A stretch of DNA of 64,000 nt from JBDIAG01 sp963835085. GTDB taxonomy: Bacteria; Actinomycetota; Actinomycetes; Actinomycetales; CAWJMD01. The notes beneath the pieces were generated by a model. It was not told the origin of the DNA. It saw nothing but the letters and a program-made list of their open reading frames with translations, and made no database searches. Position 1 is the first letter of the stretch, and the number at the start of each line of letters is the position of its first letter. Made by a program: the position numbers and the translations under genes. The stretch spans positions 248,001-312,000 of the forward strand of contig CAWIED010000002.1 in NCBI GenBank assembly GCA_963835085.1, read 5' to 3'. Shown here one piece after another: positions 25,547 to 34,535 of this stretch.

Positions 25547-25588
25547 AAAACGCCCGGCCCTCCCGACAGGGTCGGAGAGGGCCGGGCG
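25547..25588 (-). terminator. rho-independent terminator of ptsI
   Basis: Strong GC hairpin: arm 25551-25567 pairs with 25571-25588 (CGCCCGGCCCTC/GAGGGCCGGGCG plus CCGAC/GTCGG, one bulge). On the minus strand it is followed by TTTT. It lies directly after the ptsI stop. Confidence 0.85.
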
Positions 25589-25601
25589 GGTGGATCGTCG
25601 A

Positions 25602-27266
25602 TCAGCCGAGTACTGCCCGGGCAGCCGCACGCGCAGCCTGGGGGTCGTCGCAGTTGAGCACTGCGGTGGCAGCCTTCTGACACTGCTTGAGCGTCACCTG
25701 CGACAGCTTGGCCCCCACGCCGCGCACGGCGGCGGCCGCACACGACAGCGACGTGATGCCCATGCCCACGAGCACACAGGCCAGCAGCGGGTCGGCCGCG
25801 GCCTCGCCGCAGACGCCCACCGGCTTCTCGGCCTTCTTGCCGGCCGCGGCAGTCATCGCCACGAGCTGCAGCAGCGCGGGCTGCCACGGGTCGGTCAGCT
25901 TGGCCAGGTCGGCCGACAGCCGGTCGGCGGCCATCGTGTACTGGGTGAGGTCGTTGGTGCCGATGGAGAGGAACTCGACGACTTTGAGCATCTTCTCGGC
26001 GTGCAGCGCGGCGGCCGGAATCTCGATCATGATCCCGGGCTTGAGGCCCCGCTTGCGCACCTTCTCCGCGAAGTAGGTGGCCTCGGCGACCGTGGCCACC
26101 ATCGGTGCCATCACCCAGGGGGAGTAGCTGACGCCGGCAGCAGCCTTGGCCACCGCGTCGAGCTGATTGTCGAGCAGTCTCGGGTCGTCGAGGGAGATCC
26201 GCAGCCCGCGCACGCCGAGCGCCGGGTTCTCCTCATCCTCCATGCTGGCGAACTTGAGTGGCTTGTCCGAGCCGGCGTCCAGGGTGCGGATGACGACCTT
26301 CTTGCCGTCGAACGCCTGCAGGACCTCGGCGTAGATCTTGGCCTGCTCGTCGACGGACGGCTCGGTGTCGGCGTCGAGGAACGCGAGCTCGGTGCGGAAC
26401 AGCCCGACGCCTTCGGCTGGGGTCTCGGCCGCCTTGCGGGCTCCGTTGCCGTCCTGCACGTTGGCCAGCAGATCGACCGCGTGGCCGTCGGACGTCTGCG
26501 CGGGGCCCGCCCAGTGCGCCACCGCGTCGAGCGTGGCCTTGGCCTCCTTGGCGCGCGCTTCGGCGACCACCGGGTCGGGATCGAGCACGACCTCGCCGCT
26601 CGTGCCGTCGACGAGCACGGACGCGCCCACGACGATGTCGTCGAGGCCGCCCACCGCCACCACGCAGGGGATGCCGAGCTGGCGGGCGATGATCGCGGTG
26701 TGCGAGGTGGGCCCGCCGAGCTTGGTGCCGATCGCCAGCACCTTCTCGGGGTCGAGACCCGCGGTATCGGCCGGCGCCAGGTCTTCGGCCAGCAGCACCG
26801 AGGGCACCTCCGGGTTCGGGATGCCCGGCTCGGGCTGACCCGTGAGCTCGGCGATCACCCGGTCGCGGATGTCGTAGAGGTCGGTGACGCGCTCAGCCAT
26901 CAGGCCGCCGAGCTGAGTGAACATGGCCGAGAACTGCTCGGCCGCCTTCTGCATGGCGTGGGCGGCGTCTACCCCGGCCTTGATCTGGGCCGAGACGGCA
27001 CCCTGAAGTCCGCGGTCTTGGGCCAGGCCGGCGGTGGCCTGCAGCACCTCGGCCGCGGCGCCGGAGGCGTTGCTGGCGCGCTGGATGAGTCGCTGGGCGA
27101 CCACCGTGACCGCTGAATTGAACAGCTCCAGGGCTGAAGCGCGTTCTGTCTCAGCGAGTTCTACCGCGGCCGGGAGCTTGGGCCGCGGAGCCGGCCGGAC
27201 GACGGGCCCGAAGCCGACGCCCGGGACGACGGGTGTGCCAGTAAAGGTCTTGGACTGAGTGCTCAA
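25602..27266 (-). CDS. ptsI: PTS enzyme I (phosphoenolpyruvate-protein phosphotransferase)
   Basis: 554 aa; takes phosphate from PEP onto its active His and passes it to HPr. The phospho-His is in GGPTSHTAIIARQLGIP (about residue 190). PEP-binding motifs: GVGLFRTELAFLD, VIRTLDAGSDKPL, GLKPGIMIEIPAA, and the C-terminal SIGTNDLTQYTMAADR and PVGVCGEAAADP with the catalytic Cys. A TTG start (27266) is supported by GGAGG eight bases upstream. It is divergent from the fruR-fruK-fruA-ptsH operon, giving a complete fructose PTS. A terminator follows. Confidence 0.96.
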   Translation of the reverse strand: MSTQSKTFTGTPVVPGVGFGPVVRPAPRPKLPAAVELAETERASALELFNSAVTVVAQRLIQRASNASGAAAEVLQATAGLAQDRGLQGAVSAQIKAGVDAAHAMQKAAEQFSAMFTQLGGLMAERVTDLYDIRDRVIAELTGQPEPGIPNPEVPSVLLAEDLAPADTAGLDPEKVLAIGTKLGGPTSHTAIIARQLGIPCVVAVGGLDDIVVGASVLVDGTSGEVVLDPDPVVAEARAKEAKATLDAVAHWAGPAQTSDGHAVDLLANVQDGNGARKAAETPAEGVGLFRTELAFLDADTEPSVDEQAKIYAEVLQAFDGKKVVIRTLDAGSDKPLKFASMEDEENPALGVRGLRISLDDPRLLDNQLDAVAKAAAGVSYSPWVMAPMVATVAEATYFAEKVRKRGLKPGIMIEIPAAALHAEKMLKVVEFLSIGTNDLTQYTMAADRLSADLAKLTDPWQPALLQLVAMTAAAGKKAEKPVGVCGEAAADPLLACVLVGMGITSLSCAAAAVRGVGAKLSQVTLKQCQKAATAVLNCDDPQAARAAARAVLG

Positions 27267-27652
27267 CGCTGAATCCTCCGTGCTGCCTGCGGAACGTCCT
27301 GACTAAACGTCCTGACTGTCTGTGGAAGGGCTGTCTTGGGATGGCTCTGGCTGACAGTGAGGCCCGGCCAAACAACAAGCCCCCAGTCAACCAGCACCCA
27401 GGAAACACCTCAGGTGAACTTGACCACACCCAGGGGGGCTCTTGACAAGTCAAGATGTTCGGGCGCAAGATCATGCAAACGCAGGTTGAAACACAGCCAA
27501 AGACACATTGTGGTTGAGGTTGGGTCACGAATAGGTTCTGGCTGCGATCCGAGCCCACATCAGGCAACGGTTCAGTGCTGGGATTGCCCACGTGATCCGC
27601 TGGCCCGGGTGGTCTGCAGGTGAGCGGGATGGGTCACGTCGAGGAGGACGCG
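27267..27652. promoter_or_regulatory. divergent control region, ptsI / fruR operon
   Basis: 386 bp without a gene, more AT-rich than its surroundings. It contains the 14-bp near-palindrome CTTGACAAGTCAAG (27441-27454), whose TTGACA could also be a -35 box, a directly repeated AACGTCCTGACT near 27292-27318, and ACACATTGTGGTTGAGG near 27507. A DeoR/FruR site is expected here, but I cannot assign which element it is. Confidence 0.5.
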
Positions 27653-28420
27653 ATGTACGCCGAGGAGCGGCATGAGGCGATCGCCGCGCTGGTCAGCCAG
27701 CGCGGGCGGGCCTCCGTCAGCGACCTTGCCGGCATCTTCGACGTGACCACCGAAACCGTGCGCCGCGATCTCGACACGCTGGAGCGCAGCGGCCTGGTGC
27801 GGCGGGTGCATGGGGGCGCCGTCCCCGCCGCGGCGCTGTCGAGCCGCGAGCGCAGCCTCGCCGAACGGCACGAGACCCGCGCCAAGCACAAGGAACGCAT
27901 CGCCAAGGCCGCGCTTGCCCTACTGCCCGACACGGGGGGCAGCGTGCTGCTCGACGGCGGCACTACCACCGCGCGGCTCGCGGCGCGGCTGCCCCTCGAC
28001 CTCGACCTCACCGTCGTCACCAACTCGCTGCCGGTGGCCTACACCCTCAGCGGGGTGAGCGGGCTGCGGCTGGAGATGCTGGGCGGCCGACTGCGCGGCA
28101 CCACGCAAGCGTGTGTGGGCGACGAGACCGTGCGGGCCCTTGGCCGGTTGCGGGTCGACGTCGCATTCCTCGGCACCAACGGGCTCTCGCTCGAAGGCGG
28201 CCTCACCACCCCTGACTTCGACGAGGCCGCGGTCAAGTCGGCCATGGTCGCCTGCGCTCGCCGCACGGTGCTCGTGGCCGATTCGTCCAAGGCCGAGCAC
28301 GACTATCTGGTTCGGTTCGCCCCCCTGTCAGCCATCGACGTGCTCGTCACAGACGACGAGTTCGCGCAAGACCTGCTCGGTCCGATCGAGGCCGCAGGTG
28401 TGGAGGTACTACTCGGATGA
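27653..28420 (+). CDS. fruR: DeoR-family regulator of the fructose PTS
   Basis: 255 aa. The N-terminal HTH reads RHEAIAALVSQRGRASVSDL and VTTETVRRDLDTLERSGLVR, then RVHGGAV, all standard DeoR. The C-terminal sugar-phosphate sensor domain (PF00455) has LLDGGTTTARLA, VVTNSLPVAYTLS, FLGTNGLSLEGGLTTPDF and VLVADSSKAEHDYL. ATG 27653 is chosen for its GGAGGA site; an earlier ATG at 27620 adds non-family residues. Its last bases overlap the start of fruK (ATGA). It probably responds to fructose-1-phosphate or a related ester; the symbol is by context. Confidence 0.9.
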   Translation: MYAEERHEAIAALVSQRGRASVSDLAGIFDVTTETVRRDLDTLERSGLVRRVHGGAVPAAALSSRERSLAERHETRAKHKERIAKAALALLPDTGGSVLLDGGTTTARLAARLPLDLDLTVVTNSLPVAYTLSGVSGLRLEMLGGRLRGTTQACVGDETVRALGRLRVDVAFLGTNGLSLEGGLTTPDFDEAAVKSAMVACARRTVLVADSSKAEHDYLVRFAPLSAIDVLVTDDEFAQDLLGPIEAAGVEVLLG

Positions 28421-29355
28421 TTGTCACGCTCACCGCAAACCCCAGCATCGACCGCACGATCGAGCTGTCGGCTGCGCTGCAACCCGGCGAGGTGCAACGC
28501 GCCGTCAAGGTCGTCGATCAGGCCGGGGGCAAGGGGGTCAATGTCACCCGAGCGGTCGAGACTGCCGGAAAGCTCTGTGTCGCACTGTTTCCCGCGCAGA
28601 ACGGCGACCCGTTCGTGTCGCTGCTGCGGGAGGCGCACCTGACCTACCGTCCGGTGCACTTCGACGGGCGGGTGCGCACGAACATCGCCCTCGTCGACCC
28701 GGACGGGGTGACCACCAAGGTCAATGAGGCCGGCGACCCACTCGGCGCCGATGTGCTCTCGGCGCTCACCCAGGCGCTGCGCCGCGAGTGTCAGGCCGCC
28801 AAGTGGGCCGTGCTCGCGGGCTCACTGCCCAGCGGGGTGGACGCCGCCTGGTACGGCGAGCTGGTGGCCGCACTCGCCGACACCGGCGCCAAGGTCGCCA
28901 TCGACACCTCCGGTGCCCCGCTCACCGCGAGCGCCGGGGCCGCCGTCAAGCCGCACCTGCTCAAGCCCAACGGGCCCGAGCTCGCTGAGCTCGTGGGCAC
29001 CACCGACGATCTCGAAGCCGACGTGGACGCTGCCGCTGCAGCGGCCAAGACCCTCGTGTCCACCGGGGTGGAGTCGCTGCTCGTCACTCTGGGCGGAGCC
29101 GGTGCCCTGCTGGTCAACGGCGAGGGCGTGTGGTTCGCCAAGAACAAGGCGCCGGTCTCGGTGAAGTCGACGGTGGGGGCCGGCGACTCGACCTTGTCGG
29201 GCTACCTGCTGGCCGATCTGGACGGGCTCGACCCGGCCGACCGGCTACGTCGTGCAGTGGCGTACGGCACCGCGGCCGTGCAACTGCCCGGCACCACGAT
29301 CCCGACCCCCGCGGACACGAACGAGGAGGCCGTCACTGTCACTGCGCTCGGCTGA
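28417..29355 (+). CDS. fruK: 1-phosphofructokinase
   Basis: 312 aa, PfkB/ribokinase family; phosphorylates fructose-1-phosphate made by the PTS to fructose-1,6-bisphosphate. N-terminal MIVTLTANPSIDRTIEL and AGGKGVNVTRAVE bind the sugar phosphate. The C-terminal PfkB signature STVGAGDSTLSGYLLADL holds the catalytic Asp and anion hole. The ATG overlaps the fruR stop by 4 bp. Next in the operon is the fructose-specific EII. Confidence 0.95.
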   Translation: MIVTLTANPSIDRTIELSAALQPGEVQRAVKVVDQAGGKGVNVTRAVETAGKLCVALFPAQNGDPFVSLLREAHLTYRPVHFDGRVRTNIALVDPDGVTTKVNEAGDPLGADVLSALTQALRRECQAAKWAVLAGSLPSGVDAAWYGELVAALADTGAKVAIDTSGAPLTASAGAAVKPHLLKPNGPELAELVGTTDDLEADVDAAAAAAKTLVSTGVESLLVTLGGAGALLVNGEGVWFAKNKAPVSVKSTVGAGDSTLSGYLLADLDGLDPADRLRRAVAYGTAAVQLPGTTIPTPADTNEEAVTVTALG

Positions 29356-29424
29356 CCCAGAGCTCATCCCCCACCACCCAAACCACCTTTCCCCCGAGAG
29401 GCTTTTCCACCCGAGAGGATCACG

Positions 29425-31557
29425 ATGAATCAACCGATCATCACCGAAGACCTCGTCTCGCTCGACGCCAACATCGGCGCGACCAAAGACGAGGTCATCG
29501 CCCACCTGGCCGGCTTGATCGCCGCCAGCGGTCGGGCGAGCAGCGCCGAAGGGCTGATCAAGTCAGCCATGGAGCGCGAGGCCCAGTCGGCCACCGGCCT
29601 GCCCGGCGGCATCGGCATTCCGCACTGCCGCTCCGAGGCCGTCAACACCGCCTCGCTCGGCTTCGCCCGGCTCAACCCGAAGGTCGACTTCGGAGCCCCG
29701 GACGGCGGCGCCGACCTGGTCTTCCTCATCGCCGCACCCGCCGGGGGAGGCCAGGAGCACCTGCAGTTGCTCACCAAGCTGGCCCGCTCGCTGGTGCGCA
29801 AGGAGTTCACCCAGTCGCTGCGTGACGCCAAGTCGAAGAGCGAGCTCGTCGAGATCGTCATGAACGTTGTGCAGCCGCCGGCCGAGGTCGCCCCGGCCGC
29901 GCCCGCTGCTGCCGCCGCTGCTGCTCCGCCGGCGGCTGCTGCCGCCTCGGGTGGCGGGGAGAAGTACCTCGTCGCCATCACCGCCTGCCCCACGGGCATC
30001 GCGCACACCTACATGGCGGCGGATTCGCTCACCCAGGCCGGCGACGAGATGGGCGTGCCGGTCAAGGTCGAGACGCAGGGCTCCTCGGCCACCACGCCGC
30101 TGGCGCCCGACGTCATCAAGAACGCCACGGCCGTCATCTTCGCCACCGATGTCGGCGTCAAGGGCCGGGAGCGGTTCGGCGGGCTTCCGGTGGTTGCCTC
30201 CGGCGTCAAGCGGGCCATCAACGAGCCCAAGAAGATGATCGAAGAGGCGTTGGCGCACGCTCAGAACCCGAACGGCCCCCGGGTCGAGGCGGGTGCGGCG
30301 GGCGCGAGTGCCGATACCGGTGGCGGCGGAGACGTCGGGTTCGGCACCAAGCTGCGTCAGGTGCTGATGACCGGTGTGTCGTACATGATCCCGTTCGTGG
30401 CGGCCGGCGGTCTGCTGATCGCGCTCGGCTTCCTCGCCGGCGGGTATTCGATCGCCAACTGCGCCGACTACATCATCGGGAACTTCTCGCCGACCCACCT
30501 GCCGTCGGTCGCAGCCATCGCCAGCGCCTACTCGGGCAGCGGAACCCCGGATGCCAGCGGTGTGATCCACGCCAGCAAGCTGCTCAGCCCGGATGCGCTG
30601 AAGGCGTTGCCCGACAACGGCTTCCTGCTGTACCTGGGTGCGGCATTGTTCAAGCTCGGCAACCTGGCCTTCCAGTTCCTGGTGCCGGCCCTTGCCGGTT
30701 ACATCGCGTTCGGCATCGCCGACCGTCCGGGTATCGCCCCCGGTTTCACCATGGGCGCCCTGGCTGTGTACACCGGCGGTGGCTTCATCGGCGGTCTCAT
30801 CGGCGGTCTGCTCGCCGGCGTGGTGGCTCTGTGGATCAGCCAGCGCAAGCTGCCGAAGTGGGTGCGCGGCCTCATGCCGGTGGTCGTCATCCCGCTCGGT
30901 ACGACGCTTATCGTCGGTCTGGTCTACGTGTATCTGCTGGCCCAGCCGACGGCCTGGGTGCAGTCGAGCCTGACCAACGGACTCAAGGGCATGTCGGGCA
31001 CCTCCGCGATCGTGCTCGGCGTCATCCTCGGCCTGATGATGTGCTTCGACCTCGGTGGCCCGGTCAACAAGGCGGCCTACGCCTTCGCCACTGCCGGGCT
31101 CGACATCAGCAACGTGAACTCGCTGAAGATCATGGCGGCCGTGATGGCTGCCGGCATGGTGCCGCCGCTGGCCCTGGCCCTGGCCACCCAGTTGCGTCCC
31201 AAGCTGTTCACCGAGCCGGAGCGCGAGAACGGCAAGGCCGCCTGGCTGCTGGGTGCCTCGTTCATCTCCGAGGGTGCCATCCCGTTCGCCGCTGCCGACC
31301 CGCTGCGGGTGATCCCGCCGAACATGGTCGGTGGTGCCGTCACCGGTGCCATGATCATGGCCACCGGGGTGACGCTGAAGGCTCCGCACGGTGGCATCTT
31401 CGTGTTCTTCGCGATGGGCAACCCGATCATGTTCTTCGTCTCGCTGATCGTCGGGTTCGTCGTGGCGGGCTTCGGCGTGATCTTGCTCAAGAGCATGCGT
31501 AGGGCGCCTGCCGACAAGTCGGCCGATGAGCCGGTCAAGGAGCCGGTCGCCGCCTGA
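29425..31557 (+). CDS. fruA: PTS fructose transporter, EIIABC fusion
   Basis: 710 aa; imports fructose and phosphorylates it at C1. EIIA (1-150) has the phospho-His in GGIGIPHCRSEAV. An Ala/Pro linker follows. EIIB (about 178-275) has the phospho-Cys in ITACPTGIAHTYMAAD. EIIC (about 305-690) has around nine helices, with motifs GVSYMIPFVAAGGLLIALGF, GFIGGLIGGLLAG, FDLGGPVNKAAYAF and EGAIPFAAADPLR. ATG 29425 follows GAGAGGATCACG. A charged tail (ADKSADEPVKEP) ends the protein. HPr follows after 66 bp. Confidence 0.96.
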   Translation: MNQPIITEDLVSLDANIGATKDEVIAHLAGLIAASGRASSAEGLIKSAMEREAQSATGLPGGIGIPHCRSEAVNTASLGFARLNPKVDFGAPDGGADLVFLIAAPAGGGQEHLQLLTKLARSLVRKEFTQSLRDAKSKSELVEIVMNVVQPPAEVAPAAPAAAAAAAPPAAAAASGGGEKYLVAITACPTGIAHTYMAADSLTQAGDEMGVPVKVETQGSSATTPLAPDVIKNATAVIFATDVGVKGRERFGGLPVVASGVKRAINEPKKMIEEALAHAQNPNGPRVEAGAAGASADTGGGGDVGFGTKLRQVLMTGVSYMIPFVAAGGLLIALGFLAGGYSIANCADYIIGNFSPTHLPSVAAIASAYSGSGTPDASGVIHASKLLSPDALKALPDNGFLLYLGAALFKLGNLAFQFLVPALAGYIAFGIADRPGIAPGFTMGALAVYTGGGFIGGLIGGLLAGVVALWISQRKLPKWVRGLMPVVVIPLGTTLIVGLVYVYLLAQPTAWVQSSLTNGLKGMSGTSAIVLGVILGLMMCFDLGGPVNKAAYAFATAGLDISNVNSLKIMAAVMAAGMVPPLALALATQLRPKLFTEPERENGKAAWLLGASFISEGAIPFAAADPLRVIPPNMVGGAVTGAMIMATGVTLKAPHGGIFVFFAMGNPIMFFVSLIVGFVVAGFGVILLKSMRRAPADKSADEPVKEPVAA

Positions 31558-31623
31558 TCGTGACGCACGCCACCATTCGGCACTAGCATCACCCTCGGTA
31601 AGTCCCCACTTCGAAGGAGAACC

Positions 31624-31884
31624 ATGGCCAGCAAGACCGTCACCGTCGGCTCGTCCGTCGGTCTGCACGCCCGTCCCGCCGCGATCATCGCCCAGGCCGC
31701 GACCGAGGCCGGCGTGCCGGTTACCCTCGCGACCGACGGTGGCGAGCCTGTCGACGCAGGTTCGGCGCTGCTCATCATGACCCTTGGCGCCAAGTGCGGC
31801 GACTCGGTCACCGTGGAGAGCGACGACGACGCCGCTCTGGCCAAGATCGCCGACCTGGTGGCTCAGGACCTCGACGCGTCCTGA
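31624..31884 (+). CDS. ptsH: phosphocarrier protein HPr
   Basis: 86 aa; shuttles phosphate from EI to EII. The active His is in SSVGLHARPAAIIAQAA. The regulatory Ser position is in DAGSALLIMTLGAKCGD. Length is as usual for HPr. ATG 31624 has GAAGGAGA in front. It ends the fructose operon and is followed at once by a terminator. Confidence 0.96.
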   Translation: MASKTVTVGSSVGLHARPAAIIAQAATEAGVPVTLATDGGEPVDAGSALLIMTLGAKCGDSVTVESDDDAALAKIADLVAQDLDAS

Positions 31885-31901
31885 TTGCCGAGACCCTCAA
31901 A

Positions 31902-31936
31902 GGGCCGCACCCCGAAACGACGGGGTGCGGTCCTTT
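31902..31936 (+). terminator. rho-independent terminator after ptsH
   Basis: Arms GGGCCGCACCCCG (31902-31914) and CGGGGTGCGGTCC (31921-31933) around AAACGA, followed by TTT. It ends the fruR-fruK-fruA-ptsH transcript. Confidence 0.9.
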
Positions 31937-32053
31937 GCTCGTTGCCCAGCCAGATTTCTCCGGGGAGTGAACACGTCTCCGCCAACGCGGCCCTCCGGTT
32001 TGATCGTGGCCACTGCTACGCGGGCGTTGCCCGGCGCCACATAGGGTTACCGC

Positions 32054-32869
32054 GTGACCACTGGCGCGCATCTGGTTGCCCTAGACATCGACGGCACCCT
32101 GGTGCACTACGACGGATCGGTGTCGCCGCCTGTCCAGTATGAAGTGCGGCGGGCGGTCGATGCCGGCCATCACCTCGTCATCGCCACCGGCCGTTCCATC
32201 GCGGGCACGGTGCAGGTGCTCCAGGAGTTCGGCATCGAGCGCGGTTTTGCGGTCTGCTCCAACGGCGCCGTCACCGTTGAGCTAGACCCCGCAGCGCGGG
32301 ACGACTATCGAGTGGCTGAGGCCGTCACCTTCGACCCGAACCCGGTGGTGGCCCTGGTGCGCGCCCAGTTGCCCGACGCTCTCTTCGCCGTGGAGGCGGT
32401 GGGCCACGGCATCCGGGTGAACCGCCCCTGGCCGGAGGACGAGCTGAACGGCTTGGTGACGATCGTGCCGTTGGAGGAGATGCTGCGGGAGGAGACCACG
32501 CGCGTCATCGTCCGCAGCACCAACCACACCGCGGAGGAGTTCGCCGACCTGGTGCGCCGGATGGGTCTGCACCGGGTGGCGTACTCCATCGGCTACAGCG
32601 CCTGGCTCGACCTGGCTCCTGAAGGCGTCACGAAAGCCAGTGCGCTGGAGCAGGTGCGCCGGCAGCTAGCGGTCTCGCCGGAGGACACGATTGCCATCGG
32701 CGACGGCCGAAACGACCTCGAGATGATTCGCTGGGCCGCTCGCGGCATCGCCATGGGGAATGCCCATGACGATCTCAAGGCGGTAGCCGACGAGATCTGC
32801 CCCGATATTCGCGAGGACGGGGTGGCTGTGGTGCTGGCGGGGTTGGCGTCGCCGGAGTTGGCTGACTGA
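32054..32869 (+). CDS. HAD-superfamily (Cof-type) phosphatase
   Basis: 271 aa. Motif I ALDIDGTLVHYDG supplies nucleophile and acid Asp; motif II is IATGRSIAG. A cap domain follows, then Lys in GVTKASALEQV and motif IV IAIGDGRNDLEMIRWA. These mark the Cof/YidA-like phosphatases that act on sugar phosphates or PLP-like esters. GTG 32054 is the likely start (VTTGAHLVALDID). A position after the fructose operon suggests sugar-phosphate turnover, but its own leader separates it from ptsH. Confidence 0.88.
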   Translation: MTTGAHLVALDIDGTLVHYDGSVSPPVQYEVRRAVDAGHHLVIATGRSIAGTVQVLQEFGIERGFAVCSNGAVTVELDPAARDDYRVAEAVTFDPNPVVALVRAQLPDALFAVEAVGHGIRVNRPWPEDELNGLVTIVPLEEMLREETTRVIVRSTNHTAEEFADLVRRMGLHRVAYSIGYSAWLDLAPEGVTKASALEQVRRQLAVSPEDTIAIGDGRNDLEMIRWAARGIAMGNAHDDLKAVADEICPDIREDGVAVVLAGLASPELAD

Positions 32870-32910
32870 CGGACTGTGCGGCTCGAACTTCCCGGGCCTG
32901 GCTCGAGCGA

Positions 32911-32999
32911 TGTCCCTTTTCCGACACGATTAGACACCAGCGATCCTGGCTGAGCACGAAACCTGAACCTGGTGCAGTAGTCGTGTCGGAAAAGGGACA
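32911..32999. repeat. 89-bp palindromic element, copy 1
   Basis: Arms 32911-32929 and 32981-32999 are perfect 19-bp inverted repeats (core CCTTTTCCGACACGA); the next bases pair imperfectly. An element of the same length with closely related arms and a shared internal CTGAGCAC lies at 63018-63106. It occupies the spacer after the HAD gene; the rest of 32870-33228 shows no convincing gene. Confidence 0.9.
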
Positions 33000-33228
33000 C
33001 GCCAGAGCTGTAAGCCGTGAGCGGCCCAGTGCCCAACGACGCCAGACTGCCGGCAACCCCAGCAACGTCGGCGACGGTGCCAGCGTTGGTGCTGGCGCAA
33101 CACCGGTTGCGAAGGTCAGTGCGGCTCAGTTGCTTGCTGCTCTTGGGAGTGAGATCGAAGAAGAGAACCGCGGGCCTGCTGGATCGGGCGACTAGGCAAG
33201 AAACCTTGCCACAAGCAACCTTGTTCTC

Positions 33229-33402
33229 ATGAAGGAGAGTGAGCCGTGGGCAACCAGTAGCCTGATGAAGGCCCCGGACGAGATCGAGGAGCCGGTCATC
33301 GTCGAGTCGGCGCATCGCCACGGCGTCACCGAGGCCGACAAGCTGGATGCCCTTCGCTTCACCATCGCCCACGTCCGGCAAGACGACGACATGGTCATGT
33401 TC
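33229..33402 (+). pseudogene. 5' fragment of a small toxin-like gene (ESAHRHGV family)
   Basis: About 58 residues, MKAPDEIEEPVIVESAHRHG then ADKLDALRFTIAHVRQDDDM, resemble a widespread actinobacterial family of about 90 aa (pattern ESAHRHGVxxxDxLHAxR..DDMVM), often thought toxin-like. The reading breaks at about 33402, where a reversed IS3 orfA fragment begins, so the C-terminal third is missing. Starts at ATG 33229 or 33265. Family and role are from memory of the pattern, not a search. Confidence 0.5.
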
Positions 33403-33671
33403 CAGACCCGGATCTCGACCGCGGCCTCACCGAGTGCCTGGCTCAGATCAGCGACCTCAGCCTCGAGCTGCTCCTCCCGGGTCGACGGACCGGACTTCCC
33501 AGCCGCCAACGCTGTCTTGCCGGCCTCGAGAAAGTCGGCCTTCCACCGCCCGATCGACTGCTCGCTGACCTTCTCCCGACGCGCCGCCTCAGCGATCGTG
33601 AGCTCGCCGGCGATCACGCTGAGCACGATCCGCGTCTTCTTCTCAGCAGGAATGGATGGGGGTCTGCCCAT
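33402..33671 (-). pseudogene. IS3-type transposase orfA fragment
   Basis: ATG 33671 with AAGGAG upstream opens GRPPSIPAEKKTRIVLSVIA, then AEAARREKVSEQSIGRWKAD (helix-turn-helix) and EEQLEAEVADLSQALGEAA (leucine-zipper-like). This matches orfA of IS3-type elements. After EIRVW the family sequence stops exactly at the junction with the toxin-like fragment. No orfB and no clear terminal repeat are present, so this is a leftover. Confidence 0.7.
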
Positions 33672-34037
33672 GTGTCTGACTCTCCTTCAGGACTGACTCA
33701 ATCGTCCTGCCACAAAGTCTGACGCGCGACATTGCGAAGTACTCCGATCCCGAAGGTGGCCCCGTCCGGCGCCCACCTTCCTCGCAAGAGAGCCAACGAA
33801 TCGTCAACAAGCATTGCCACAACTAGGCGCTCATCGCCACACCCGGATTCCGCTCATCGTGCGGTTGAGTTGAGGGAGGTTGTCGGCGTACCGGGCTGGG
33901 CGTCGGGGGCAACTTGCTGAATGGCGGGGAGGGGTCTGTAGTGACCACGAGAGTTCCAACGTCTGTTGCGGACCAGATGATGCCTCGTCACCAAAGCCAA
34001 GCTCCGCCTCATCACCGGCGGCGCCGGCTGACTCGGA
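33672..34037. other. 366-bp spacer, nothing recognised
   Basis: Between the IS3 fragment and the RHS locus. Only the orfA leader (to about 33725) is recognisable. Open frames here are antisense or lack start sites; no repeats or RNA signals were seen. Confidence 0.5.
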
Positions 34038-34535
34038 TCACACGAACGAGGCGTGCACTACCTCGAACTCTGACGTCCATGACGCCAGCCCAGCCCGAAT
34101 CTCTGCATCCGAAGCGGAGGTGAAGTCGGGTGGCGGCTCGTCTCCGCCGGGGATGTCACCGACGTAGAACTCGGCAGCCGAACCGGCCACCTGGAGTCTG
34201 CTGCCCGACGTGAGATCCGCGATGCACGAGAACCCTTCACCAGACGCAGCAGGCTGCCAACCCATGACCGCCCGCCACATTCGTTGCGCTCGCGGTTCCG
34301 TGCGCCACTGAAGGTCCCTGACGCCGTGGACCACGACGACTGCGGTGTTGCCCATCTCCAACTGCAGAGCACCTCGACAATCGAACAAGAGCCAGACCGA
34401 GGACGTTGTCGCATCCATCTTGACGTCGAGCAGCGCTGCTTCCAGCAGCGCATCAGGCTCGGCAAGTGCGTCAGCCTCGGGCATCGCAGCGAGCGATCGG
34501 CGCTCGGGCCATGCCAGGAGTTCCTCGATGATCAC
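34038..34535 (-). CDS. putative immunity protein of the second toxin
   Basis: 165 aa, soluble, acidic, no signal peptide. I do not recognise the family with certainty. It contains VWLLFDCRGALQLEMGNTAV and FYVGDIPGGDEPPPDFTSAS, a style seen in immunity proteins next to actinobacterial toxins. GTG 34535 overlaps the TGA of the preceding toxin-like gene (GTGA). Last gene of the RHS locus. The immunity role is inferred from position, size and coupling only. Confidence 0.55.
   Translation of the reverse strand: MIIEELLAWPERRSLAAMPEADALAEPDALLEAALLDVKMDATTSSVWLLFDCRGALQLEMGNTAVVVVHGVRDLQWRTEPRAQRMWRAVMGWQPAASGEGFSCIADLTSGSRLQVAGSAAEFYVGDIPGGDEPPPDFTSASDAEIRAGLASWTSEFEVVHASFV

Noticed and set aside
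24149..25630. Long open frame upstream of and in phase with murI, and a 456-aa plus-strand frame over ilvA
   Set aside because: Both are antisense or shifted readings of ilvA, Arg/Gly/His-rich, without family motifs or ribosome sites.
25524..27116. 530-aa plus-strand open frame across ptsI
   Set aside because: It is antisense to a certain enzyme I gene and its composition (Gly/Arg/His/Leu) is that of a GC-rich shadow frame.
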